A stretch of 9,594 nucleotides of DNA from Fusobacteriaceae bacterium (GCA_030625925.1 DAOUPY010000030.1:1-9594), one strand, 5' to 3'. Counted from the stretch's first letter, positions 1-6,674 are shown. Translations and numbers: made by a program. Notes: generated by a model not told the origin, from the sequence alone.

Positions 1-1959
1 TTTATCCATGAGGATATAGAAGAATTAAAAAAACAAAAGCTTATTTTTATAGCTGGAGGGGTAGGAACAGCACCAGTATATCCACAGGTTAAATGGTTTG
101 CAGAGCAAGGAATAGAAGTAGATGTAATAATCGGAGCAAGAAATAAAGACTATGTAATCTTAGAAGATGAATTTAGAGCTTTAACACCAAATGTATATAT
201 CTGTACAGATGACGGTTCTCAAGGGCTTCATGGTAGAGTAACAGACATGCTTTCTAAATTAGTAGCTGAAAATAAAAAATACGATCATGTGGTAGCGATT
301 GGACCTATGATCATGATGAAGTTTGTAGCACTATTAACTAAAGAATTAAATATACCTACGACAGTAAGTTTAAATCCATTGATGGTAGATGGAACAGGAA
401 TGTGTGGAGCATGTAGAGTTGTTATTGGCGATGAAGTAAAGTTCGCCTGTGTAGACGGTCCTGAGTTTGACGGTCATAAAGTAGACTTCGATGAAGCACA
501 AAATAGGCTTAGAATGAAAAAAGAAAATAAATTAGAACCTAATGAAAATACAAATTGTCCTATTGAGCATGAAGAAGTAACTGACCCTAAGAAAAGAGCA
601 AAACCAAGAATGTTAGAGGCTGCATCTAGAAGTAAGTGTTTTGATGAAGTTAATTTAGGACTAACTTTAGATGAAGCGGTAAGAGAAGCTAAAAGATGTT
701 TAGAGTGTAAAAACCCTAGATGTGTATCTGCCTGTCCTGTAGGAATTGATATTCCAGGATTTATAAGTGAATTAAAGAATGTAGAAGTTGGAAAATCAGC
801 TGAAATTTTAGCTAAATATACAAAGTTAGCATCTATATGTGGAAGAGTTTGTCCTCAAGAAAAACAATGTGAAGGCGCTTGTATAGTAGGAATAAAGAGT
901 GAACCAGTAGCAATCGGACTTTTAGAAAGATTTGTTGGAGATTGGAGTTTAAAGCATTTAGAAGTAACTTCTACACCTAAAAATGGTAAAAAAGTAGGAG
1001 TAATCGGAAGTGGACCAGCAGGATTAGCAGCAGCAGCAGAATTAGCTACTTTAGGATATGAGGTAGATGTATTTGAATCATTACATAAATTAGGTGGAGT
1101 ATTGACATATGGTATTCCAGGATTTAGATTACCAAAAGACATTGTAAACGGTGAAATTGGAAGAATCGAAAAATTAGGAGTAGATTTCCATAAAAATGTA
1201 GTAGTAGGAAAGACAACTACTGTAGATGAATTATTAGATGAAGGATACGACGCTGTATTTATTGGAAGTGGAGCAGGGTTACCTAGATTCATGGGAATTC
1301 CAGGAGAAAACTCAGTAGGAGTATTGTCAGCTAATGAATTTTTAACTAGGGTAAACTTAATGGGTGGAAACAAGGCAGGTTATCATACTCCTACAACTAT
1401 CGGTAAAAAAGTAGCTGTAGTAGGTGCAGGAAACGTATCTATGGATGCTGCTAGAGTTGCTAAGAGATTAGGAGCAGAATCTCGTATCGTTTATAGAAGA
1501 AGTGAAGAAGAAATTCCTGCTAGACATGAAGAAGTAGAACATGCAATGGAAGAGGGAATTGAATTCAACTTATTAACTAACCCTATTGCAGTAATAGCTG
1601 ATGAAACTGGACAGGTATCAGGTTTAAAATGTGTTAAGATGGAGTTAGGAGAAGCTGATGAAAGCGGAAGAAGAAGACCACAGGCAATAGAAGGATCTGA
1701 ATTTATTATCGAAGCTGACACAGTTATCATGTCAATTGGAACTATGCCAAATGATCTAGTAACAGGAACAACTAAGGATCTTGAATTAACTAGATGGAAC
1801 ACTATTCAAACTATGGAAAACAAGGAAACAGCAACTTCGAGAGAGGGTGTTTTTGCTGGAGGAGATATCGTAACAGGTGCTGCTACAGTAATCTTGGCTA
1901 TGGGAGCAGGAAAAGATGCTGCCCATGAAATAGATGAATATATTAAAGGAAAAAATTAA
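1..1959 (+). CDS. Nfn-like fusion: FAD/NAD(P)-binding ferredoxin reductase + NADPH-dependent glutamate synthase small subunit-type protein (5' partial)
   Basis: The reading frame is open from base 1 to the TAA at 1957-1959, so the start lies upstream; 653 residues are visible (numbered from base 1). The N-terminal part is a ferredoxin-NADP reductase/PyrK-like module: nucleotide-binding GGVGTAPVYP (19-28), then the MCGACRV segment with Cys135, Cys138 and Cys150 and a preceding Asp130, as expected for the NfnA [2Fe-2S] site. From about residue 180 it continues as a GltA/NfnB-like flavoprotein: two Cys clusters for [4Fe-4S] centres (CLECKNPRC...C 233-245; CGRVC...C...C 280-294), FAD-binding GSGPAG (336-341), NADPH-binding GAGNVS (475-480) and a C-terminal AGGD motif near 620. 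In the Nfn family the separate subunits couple NADH and reduced ferredoxin oxidation to NADP+ reduction in the cytoplasm. No large GltB-type subunit is visible, so Nfn activity is more likely than glutamate synthesis. The activity is inferred; the family assignment is firm. Confidence 0.93.
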   Translation, partial: FIHEDIEELKKQKLIFIAGGVGTAPVYPQVKWFAEQGIEVDVIIGARNKDYVILEDEFRALTPNVYICTDDGSQGLHGRVTDMLSKLVAENKKYDHVVAIGPMIMMKFVALLTKELNIPTTVSLNPLMVDGTGMCGACRVVIGDEVKFACVDGPEFDGHKVDFDEAQNRLRMKKENKLEPNENTNCPIEHEEVTDPKKRAKPRMLEAASRSKCFDEVNLGLTLDEAVREAKRCLECKNPRCVSACPVGIDIPGFISELKNVEVGKSAEILAKYTKLASICGRVCPQEKQCEGACIVGIKSEPVAIGLLERFVGDWSLKHLEVTSTPKNGKKVGVIGSGPAGLAAAAELATLGYEVDVFESLHKLGGVLTYGIPGFRLPKDIVNGEIGRIEKLGVDFHKNVVVGKTTTVDELLDEGYDAVFIGSGAGLPRFMGIPGENSVGVLSANEFLTRVNLMGGNKAGYHTPTTIGKKVAVVGAGNVSMDAARVAKRLGAESRIVYRRSEEEIPARHEEVEHAMEEGIEFNLLTNPIAVIADETGQVSGLKCVKMELGEADESGRRRPQAIEGSEFIIEADTVIMSIGTMPNDLVTGTTKDLELTRWNTIQTMENKETATSREGVFAGGDIVTGAATVILAMGAGKDAAHEIDEYIKGKN

Positions 1960-1983
1960 TTTTTTAGAATAAATAATAGTACA

Positions 1984-2017
1984 AAAAGAAGCCAGTTTAT
2001 ACGAACTGGCTTCTTTT
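1984..2017 (+). terminator. Intrinsic terminator after the Nfn-like gene
   Basis: A perfect 12-bp stem (1986-1997 with 2004-2015, AAGAAGCCAGTT / AACTGGCTTCTT) has a 6-nt loop and can extend by two A-T pairs. It follows the stop codon by about 25 bases. The T run is short on the plus strand (2011-2017). The A-rich 5' flank means it could also work in the other direction, although no minus-strand gene needs it. Part of the 5' arm can pair alternatively with 2018-2027 (see findings). Confidence 0.85.
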
Positions 2018-2049
2018 GTATAAACTGTTATAAAATTAGGAGGCAGGGT

Positions 2050-4125
2050 ATGGATCTAAGAAAATTTTTATATAAAGGAAATGATCTGGGAGTTACCTTT
2101 AAAGACGATGGGACTACAAAAATAAAGGTTTGGGCTCCTAATATAAAAAATATTCTCGTGAATTTATATTCTAAACATGATTCCCAGAGACTTATTTTCT
2201 CTAAAAATATGGTTAAATTAGAGGATGATATTTGGAGTATTATTTTAAAGGAGAGGGAAACTGGTTATTTTAATCTGGATAAATTTTTTTATGATTTTAA
2301 AGTGGAGCACCTGGATGGATCTATAAAATATGCTTTGGATCCTTATGCTAAGTCTATGGCAAGCTTTATACCAGATGATGATATAAACAACATAGGAAGA
2401 GGGGCTATCATCTCTATGGATTCAGAAGAAGCTGGGAAGAGGCCAACTAGTATAGGGATATCTAATTTGGGTTCTCCTACAGACATGGTGGCCTATGAGA
2501 TCCATATAAGGGATTTTACCATAGGTGCAAGGATGAAAGATGCAGGAACTTTTAAGGCTTTTTATGAATATGACAAAGGGATAGAACACTTAAAGAAATT
2601 AGGAGTAACCCATGTTCAATTTTTGCCTATACAAAATTATTTTACTGTAAATGAGGGAGAAAAAAAATATAGTGATACAGGGTCAGCATATAATTGGGGT
2701 TATGACCCGCATAACTATTTTACACTGGAGGGCTGGTTAGCTGCAGATGCAAAAGATCCATATGGCCGTATCAAAGAATTACGAAATCTGGTAAATAAAC
2801 TCCATGAAAATGGAATTGGAGTTATCATGGATGTGGTGTACAACCACACCTATAATTGGAATATATTTGAAAATCTAACACCGGGATCTTATTATCGTAT
2901 GATTGATAAAAATATCTCTGGAGGAACAGGTGCAGGTCCGACTTTGGAAAGTAGAAATCTCATGGTAAGAAAATTAATTATTGATTCAATAAAATTTTTT
3001 ATAGATGAATTTGGGATAGATGGATTCAGATTCGATCTGATGAGTTTTATGGATATAGATACCATGATAGAGATTAGAGAGGCTGTGGGAGACAATATAA
3101 TATTACAGGGAGAAGCTTGGAATTTTACAGATCTCCCTATCAATGAAGCACCTGTAAAGGGACATATAGCCAACTATCCCCACAGGATAAATTTGGCAGT
3201 CTTCAATGATAGTACCAGGGATTCTTACTTAGGAAAGATTCATGAACCTGGTTTTGTTCAGGGTAACTATGATTTTACAGATATATGCAGAGCCGGAATT
3301 ATAGGAAATATAATAGATTATTATGATAAATCAGTGAGTATAGATCTCTATCATAGGTTTGCCTATTCTCCCGATGAAACTTTACAGTACCTGTCGATCC
3401 ATGATGGCTTCACCCTTTGGGATAAGATTAATTTATCCTACAGTGGAACCATGAAGGAAAGGGTACATCTAGCTAAATTTAGTCTGGGGATGCTGTTTAC
3501 TTCTCAAGGCAAGATAATTATCCAAGGTGGAACGGAGATTGGTCTTACAAAGCCTCTGGGAGCCAGACATCAGCCAAAAGATCCAGAGTCAGACAGAGCT
3601 CATACATCGGAATTTATAAATTTTGATGATGATATCGAAAATATAACCCACTACCATGAAAATAGTTATTCCTCTTCTGATTTTGTCAATAAAATTAGAT
3701 GGAAGAGGAAGGAAAATATCCTGTTTAAGGGGCTCAATAATTATTGTGCCGGTTTAATAAAGTTAAGAAGATCTGTCAATGTCTTTAGATATTCGACTTC
3801 GGAAAATATAAAAAAAGGATTGAAATTTATCTTGGTAGATGATTTTAATGCTTACAGGGTAATAGCCTACACCCTGGATAATACAATAGAACATAACTAT
3901 GGAGCTGGGATAGAGAGAATTCCATACAGTAAATTCTTAGTTGTACACAATGCTTCCTTTGAAACTTTAAATTTAGAAGATGATGAATTTTTTGAAAGTA
4001 TGGATATCTTAGTAGATTCAGAAAATGCCGGCCTTATCCCAATAGAAGATACAGAGATAGTGGTAAAAGATGGTTCGTTAAAAATTACAGCAAATACAAC
4101 GGTAGTTTTAGGAATCAGGGAATAG
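2050..4125 (+). CDS. pulA: Type I pullulanase (alpha-1,6 glucan debranching enzyme), cytoplasmic
   Basis: The 691-residue product is a GH13-family debranching enzyme. An N-terminal CBM48-like beta-sandwich (about 10-100, with VWAPNIKNILVNLY) precedes the barrel (about 145-560). The type I pullulanase signature YNWGYDP is at 214-220. GH13 conserved regions follow: DVVYNH (261-266), GFRFDLM with nucleophile Asp329, QGEAW with acid/base Glu355, and HDGFTL with His451-Asp452. A C-terminal beta domain spans about 590-691. There is no signal peptide, so it should act inside the cell on glycogen or imported maltodextrins, hydrolysing alpha-1,6 branches. Region IV reads HDG rather than the HDN I would expect in pullulanases; HDG is more like GlgX/isoamylase. 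The start is supported by AGGAGG at 2038-2043, six bases before ATG. No strong promoter is obvious in the 90-base gap; a TATAAA at 2019-2024 lacks a good -35, so readthrough is possible. Confidence 0.93.
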   Translation: MDLRKFLYKGNDLGVTFKDDGTTKIKVWAPNIKNILVNLYSKHDSQRLIFSKNMVKLEDDIWSIILKERETGYFNLDKFFYDFKVEHLDGSIKYALDPYAKSMASFIPDDDINNIGRGAIISMDSEEAGKRPTSIGISNLGSPTDMVAYEIHIRDFTIGARMKDAGTFKAFYEYDKGIEHLKKLGVTHVQFLPIQNYFTVNEGEKKYSDTGSAYNWGYDPHNYFTLEGWLAADAKDPYGRIKELRNLVNKLHENGIGVIMDVVYNHTYNWNIFENLTPGSYYRMIDKNISGGTGAGPTLESRNLMVRKLIIDSIKFFIDEFGIDGFRFDLMSFMDIDTMIEIREAVGDNIILQGEAWNFTDLPINEAPVKGHIANYPHRINLAVFNDSTRDSYLGKIHEPGFVQGNYDFTDICRAGIIGNIIDYYDKSVSIDLYHRFAYSPDETLQYLSIHDGFTLWDKINLSYSGTMKERVHLAKFSLGMLFTSQGKIIIQGGTEIGLTKPLGARHQPKDPESDRAHTSEFINFDDDIENITHYHENSYSSSDFVNKIRWKRKENILFKGLNNYCAGLIKLRRSVNVFRYSTSENIKKGLKFILVDDFNAYRVIAYTLDNTIEHNYGAGIERIPYSKFLVVHNASFETLNLEDDEFFESMDILVDSENAGLIPIEDTEIVVKDGSLKITANTTVVLGIRE

Positions 4126-4127
4126 AA

Positions 4128-4174
4128 AAAAGAGGGCGGTTCAAGTAGAAAATCTACTTGAACCGCCCTCTTTT
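4128..4174. terminator. Bidirectional terminator shared by the pullulanase and L,D-transpeptidase genes
   Basis: A perfect 22-bp inverted repeat (4128-4149 with 4153-4174) has a 3-base AAA loop, a GC-rich core (GAGGGCGG / CCGCCCTC), and T runs on the 3' side of both strands. It lies 2 bases after the pullulanase stop and about 20 bases after the stop of the convergent minus-strand gene, so it should end both transcripts. Confidence 0.92.
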
Positions 4175-4193
4175 GGTTTAAATATATAGCTTT

Positions 4194-4832
4194 CTATAAA
4201 TTTAAAAATTTTGTTTTTTTCTGATAATTGTTTAAATCCCCATTGATATAAACAATACTTCCACCTTTAATACTATTGATCAGATCTTTACTAAGATCTA
4301 GAGGAACAGCCGGACATCCCCAGCTCCTGCCCAATCTTCCATTTTTATTTATAAATGATTTTGTAGCATATTTTGCTCCATGAATAACTATATTTCTTTC
4401 TCTTGCATTGTCATTGATTCCTTTTTCTAATCCGTCTAATCTCATAGAATATCCATTGGAACCCATATAAGTATTGGATGTTTTAAAAAACCCGACTGAA
4501 CTTTGAAGGGAATCTATATTATTTGAAAATATTTTTGCAAATTCCCCGCCAGTATTTTTTCCGTGGGAAACATAGGTATCAAAAATAATTATTTCTTTTT
4601 TAAGATCGATAACAAACAATCTTTTTTCATTGGCTGATTTTGTGTAGTCAATGATTGTTATAACTTGTTTATTTTCTATATCAATCTCTGATAAGCCTTC
4701 AAGGGCTCTATTTAAAACCTTTTTATCCAACCTTGGTGAACCTAACTTTTTATACAGGTCCTTATCGATAAGAGTGCTGAAACTCAGGCTATAAACTACA
4801 AAAACAGATATAAATAATATTAATTTTTTCAT
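4194..4832 (-). CDS. Exported murein L,D-transpeptidase catalytic domain protein (YkuD_2-like)
   Basis: The 212-residue product begins with a Lys-Lys pair and a hydrophobic stretch (LILFISVFVVYSLSF, 4-18), a classic Sec signal peptide, so the mature enzyme should act in the periplasm. The catalytic signature of the L,D-transpeptidase superfamily is present: SHG at 89-91, IHG with His151, and SWGCPAV with the nucleophilic Cys173. The order and spacing resemble the YkuD_2 type rather than the classic SHGC YkuD motif. Such enzymes form or edit 3-3 peptidoglycan crosslinks, or attach proteins to the wall. No LysM or other wall-binding domain is visible. The start is set by GGGAGG at 4837-4842, four bases upstream of ATG, with a promoter just beyond. 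The gene is monocistronic. Its exact substrate is unknown, because fusobacterial peptidoglycan can carry lanthionine instead of diaminopimelate. Confidence 0.88.
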   Translation of the reverse strand: MKKLILFISVFVVYSLSFSTLIDKDLYKKLGSPRLDKKVLNRALEGLSEIDIENKQVITIIDYTKSANEKRLFVIDLKKEIIIFDTYVSHGKNTGGEFAKIFSNNIDSLQSSVGFFKTSNTYMGSNGYSMRLDGLEKGINDNARERNIVIHGAKYATKSFINKNGRLGRSWGCPAVPLDLSKDLINSIKGGSIVYINGDLNNYQKKTKFLNL

Positions 4833-4869
4833 CTTGCCTCCCGGTGTTAAATTAAATTATGCATTATTA

Positions 4870-4878
4870 ATTATACCA
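4870..4878 (-). promoter_or_regulatory. Extended -10 promoter for the L,D-transpeptidase gene
   Basis: On the minus strand TGGTATAAT gives a perfect TATAAT (4870-4875) with the extended -10 TG. The -35 region 17 bases upstream (TATCAT) is weak, as is common with extended -10 promoters. Predicted transcription would start near 4863, about 30 bases before the ATG. Confidence 0.6.
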
Positions 4879-4921
4879 CAAAAATAACATAAATGATAGA
4901 AAATGACTTTTGTTAAACTGA

Positions 4922-5158
4922 AAAAAATTAAATTTTAATAGGGGCAGAAATTTTTTAACACCTCTACTCAATCTTGAGGAATTTAAAATACCGACAATGG
5001 TAATTTTAGATGAAAATTTTAATCAGAAAGGGTTATTTTTAGAACAACCCAAAACTGCAAAAAAATTGGAAGACACTGCTGAAAATGAATTATTTTATCT
5101 TGAGGGAAATTTTCTCACAGATACTGCTAGAGAACTAGTTCAATTAATTAAGAAATAG
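4922..5158 (+). pseudogene. 3' remnant of a thioredoxin-like gene
   Basis: An open frame ends at TAG 5156-5158. Its last 60 or so codons look like the C-terminal half of a thioredoxin-fold protein: a cis-proline segment FKIPTMVILDENFNQKG (around 4981-5031), then an acidic helix region ending ARELVQLIKK. The similarity starts around 4960. Upstream the frame is closed by TGA codons at 4919-4921 and 4904-4906. No CxxC active site, ATG start or Shine-Dalgarno precedes it; the only internal ATG lies inside the cis-Pro strand. I read it as a 5'-truncated gene whose catalytic half has been deleted. The alternative, a short ORF with an unusual start, is unlikely. The exact thioredoxin subfamily cannot be fixed; it resembles the bacterial 'thioredoxin family protein' group with an IPT-hydrophobic-LDE motif. 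Confidence 0.6.
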
Positions 5159-5309
5159 ACTTAGTTATTTTATTCTTTTTAAGCTGCTGTAACTCCATAT
5201 TCTATTAGAAAAAGAGCCTTTAAATTATTTTTTCATAAAACTTTAGATAAAAAGATTAGCTATATATATTTTTTTATTGTAAAATAAAACTTCAGAATTT
5301 AATTATTTC
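5159..5309. other. AT-rich intergenic stretch, nothing recognised
   Basis: About 150 bases follow the thioredoxin-like remnant with no coding signal, hairpin terminator or tRNA that I can see. They contain the 15-mer AAAAAGAGCCTTTAA (5209-5223), which recurs at 8405-8419 as part of a terminator. Here no partner arm forms a good stem. Confidence 0.5.
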
Positions 5310-5338
5310 TTGAAAAGGTTAGTATATTATGCTATATT
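5310..5338 (+). promoter_or_regulatory. Near-consensus promoter of the small-peptide/sRNA unit
   Basis: -35 TTGAAA (5310-5315), a 17-base spacer, and -10 TATATT (5333-5338) preceded by TGC (extended -10). Transcription would begin near 5345. A perfect 16-bp palindrome, CTATATTTAAATATAG (5332-5347), covers the -10 and the predicted start point and could be an operator. Confidence 0.65.
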
Positions 5339-5376
5339 TAAATATAGATAACGTTTAACTTTTTTAAGAGGTAGTT

Positions 5377-5448
5377 ATGGAGGGGTATAATATGATCTCA
5401 TGGATAAAAAGAATTTTAAAGTTAAAAATAAAAATAAAAGAAATGTAA
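5377..5448 (+). CDS. Candidate tiny cationic peptide (18 or 23 aa), unknown function
   Basis: A short ORF sits between a near-consensus promoter and a strong terminator. Two in-frame starts are possible. ATG 5377 (23 aa) has AAGAGG at 5366-5371, five bases away. ATG 5392 (18 aa, MISWIKRILKLKIKIKEM) has GGAGG at 5379-5383, eight bases away. The shorter form has six Lys/Arg and one Glu, with hydrophobic residues (Ile, Leu, Trp) interleaved, giving a strongly cationic amphipathic peptide with no Cys. That composition resembles membrane-active peptides such as type I toxins or phenol-soluble-modulin-like peptides, but it is also what AT-rich sequence encodes by chance (runs of AAA and ATA). No match is recognised. 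It could equally be a leader peptide, or the unit could be a small RNA in which the ORF is incidental. The gene-like surroundings, rather than the peptide itself, justify listing it. Confidence 0.4.
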   Translation: MEGYNMISWIKRILKLKIKIKEM

Positions 5449-5466
5449 TAGCTTTACAAAAAAATT

Positions 5467-5493
5467 AAAAGAGAGGGAAATTCCCTCTCTTTT
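5467..5493. terminator. Bidirectional terminator after the small unit and the D-threonine aldolase-like gene
   Basis: An 11-bp stem (5467-5477 with 5483-5493, AAAAGAGAGGG / CCCTCTCTTTT) has a 5-base loop, with a T run to 5496 on the plus strand and a T-rich tail on the minus strand. It lies 18 bases after the tiny ORF stop and 9 bases beyond the stop of the minus-strand enzyme gene, so it serves both. Confidence 0.88.
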
Positions 5494-5502
5494 TTACTTA
5501 AG

Positions 5503-6615
5503 TTAATCTATCTGAGGTCTTTTGGAATTTCCCCTGATATCTACTTCTATTAAACGTTCTACTTTTTCATCTCGATAACCGACCATATAGCTGGTCATAT
5601 TTGCAGCAGAACAGCTGTGATTAGGAATTATCTCTATTTTTGAACCGATCTTTAAATTTGTTTCCCCGTGGATCTTAACCTTGGCCACTTCTTCTGAGAG
5701 TCCCACAATGGTAAGCTCAGGATGACCTTTTACAGTCCCAAATCCTTCGATAAGTGAGCTTCCATGTGCTCCCTTATCTAAACCTAAACATTTACTTCCA
5801 CAGTCTAAAATAAATAGATCTTCAGTGGGTTGTGAGACGATGGTACTCATAACAGTAAGGGAGCACTCCTCTACTGTGGCAGCTCCTAATGCTACCTGTA
5901 TTGCGTCACAGAACACATAATTTCCAGGTCTAGAGGCTGTTATGTACGGTGATTTTATAGCTTCAGAGAATGTAGGAGTAGTTCCAGTAGCTACAATGTC
6001 GCACTTATAGTTTGATCTTTTTAAATTTTCAACAGCTGTTTTAGTAGACTTAAGTTCCATCTCAATTATAGAACCTACCTCTTGTTTTCCTGAAACACTA
6101 TAAACCTGACCTGTATGCGTGCAAATACCTGAAAATTTTAAGTTTTTATAGTTGTCTATTATTTTTACCATCGGAACCACTTTATCAGCACTCACTCCAA
6201 ATCTTCCCAAACCTGAATCTAAGATAAGGAGGTAGTTTATTTCCTCCCCATCTAAAGCTTGTGAGATCTCACGAGCTCCATCTTCTCCGTCAAGGGCAAT
6301 ATATACCTCAGCTTTCTTTTTTAATTGGATTATCCTCTTTATATTGGCACTCCCTAAAACTGGATAAGCTAACATTACTTTTTTTACACCGGATTTTTCA
6401 ACTACAGCTTCTGCTTCGTCGATGGTTCCTGTGAGTACTCCAGTGGCTCCTGCTTCTATCTGCATCCTAGTTATCTCTGTACTTTTATGGGTTTTAAGCA
6501 TAGGCCATAATTGTGTTTTAGTTTCATCTGCTAATCCTTGAAATTTTTTAATATTCCCCTCTAAAATGTCTAAATTCAGCAAAAAACAAGGTGTCGTTAA
6601 ATTATCTATATTCAT
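5503..6615 (-). CDS. D-threonine aldolase / D-serine dehydratase-like PLP enzyme (DSD1-type)
   Basis: The product (370 aa from the preferred start) is a fold-type III PLP enzyme: an alanine-racemase-like N-terminal barrel followed by a D-serine dehydratase-like C-terminal domain. Numbering below is from an ATG three codons earlier at 6624. Visible landmarks are MLKTHK with the probable Schiff-base Lys44, GLGRFG (138-143), THTGQVY (169-175), phosphate-binding GTTPT (214-218), SRPGNYVF (231-238), and the metal-binding NHSC pair His336/Cys338. Enzymes of this family cleave D-threonine to glycine and acetaldehyde, or dehydrate D-serine, and need PLP plus a divalent metal. The sequence alone does not decide between them. 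AGGAG (6625-6629) abuts the ATG at 6624 with no spacing but lies nine bases from the in-frame ATG at 6615, which is why I prefer 6615. It is divergent from an XRE-cupin gene, its likely regulator. Confidence 0.88.
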   Translation of the reverse strand: MNIDNLTTPCFLLNLDILEGNIKKFQGLADETKTQLWPMLKTHKSTEITRMQIEAGATGVLTGTIDEAEAVVEKSGVKKVMLAYPVLGSANIKRIIQLKKKAEVYIALDGEDGAREISQALDGEEINYLLILDSGLGRFGVSADKVVPMVKIIDNYKNLKFSGICTHTGQVYSVSGKQEVGSIIEMELKSTKTAVENLKRSNYKCDIVATGTTPTFSEAIKSPYITASRPGNYVFCDAIQVALGAATVEECSLTVMSTIVSQPTEDLFILDCGSKCLGLDKGAHGSSLIEGFGTVKGHPELTIVGLSEEVAKVKIHGETNLKIGSKIEIIPNHSCSAANMTSYMVGYRDEKVERLIEVDIRGNSKRPQID

Positions 6616-6624
6616 ATTTTTCAT

Positions 6625-6629
6625 CTCCT
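6625..6629 (-). promoter_or_regulatory. Shine-Dalgarno deciding the D-threonine aldolase-like start
   Basis: AGGAG on the minus strand touches the upstream ATG (6624) directly but is nine bases from the ATG at 6615. The normal spacing supports initiation at 6615. Confidence 0.7.
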
Positions 6630-6644
6630 AAATTAAATCTTGTT

Positions 6645-6674
6645 AAATATAATTAAAATAGTTTAATTGTATTT
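6645..6674. promoter_or_regulatory. Inverted repeat, candidate operator in the divergent intergenic region
   Basis: The arms AAATATAATTAAA (6645-6657) and TTTAATTGTATTT (6662-6674) match at 12 of 13 positions around a 4-base centre. The repeat starts at the predicted transcription start of the minus-strand enzyme gene, where a bound repressor would block it. It could instead act as a 5'-leader hairpin, since the one mismatch becomes a G-U pair in one RNA strand. The obvious candidate binder is the divergent XRE-cupin protein. Confidence 0.45.

Noticed and set aside
855..1373. Antisense open frame of 172 codons inside the Nfn-like gene
   Set aside because: It overlaps strongly conserved cofactor motifs of the sense gene, has low-complexity Pro/Ser/Asn composition typical of antisense shadow frames, and has no ribosome site.
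4904..5158. Thioredoxin-like selenoprotein reading through the upstream TGA codons
   Set aside because: A tRNA-Sec gene makes this worth checking, but two TGAs (4904, 4919) flank a Leu-rich run with no redox-motif context, no start codon upstream and no clear selenocysteine-insertion hairpin just after either TGA.
5159..5309. Insertion-sequence or phage scar in the gap
   Set aside because: No terminal inverted repeats, target duplication, transposase or integrase fragments could be seen; a simple deletion explains the thioredoxin remnant.
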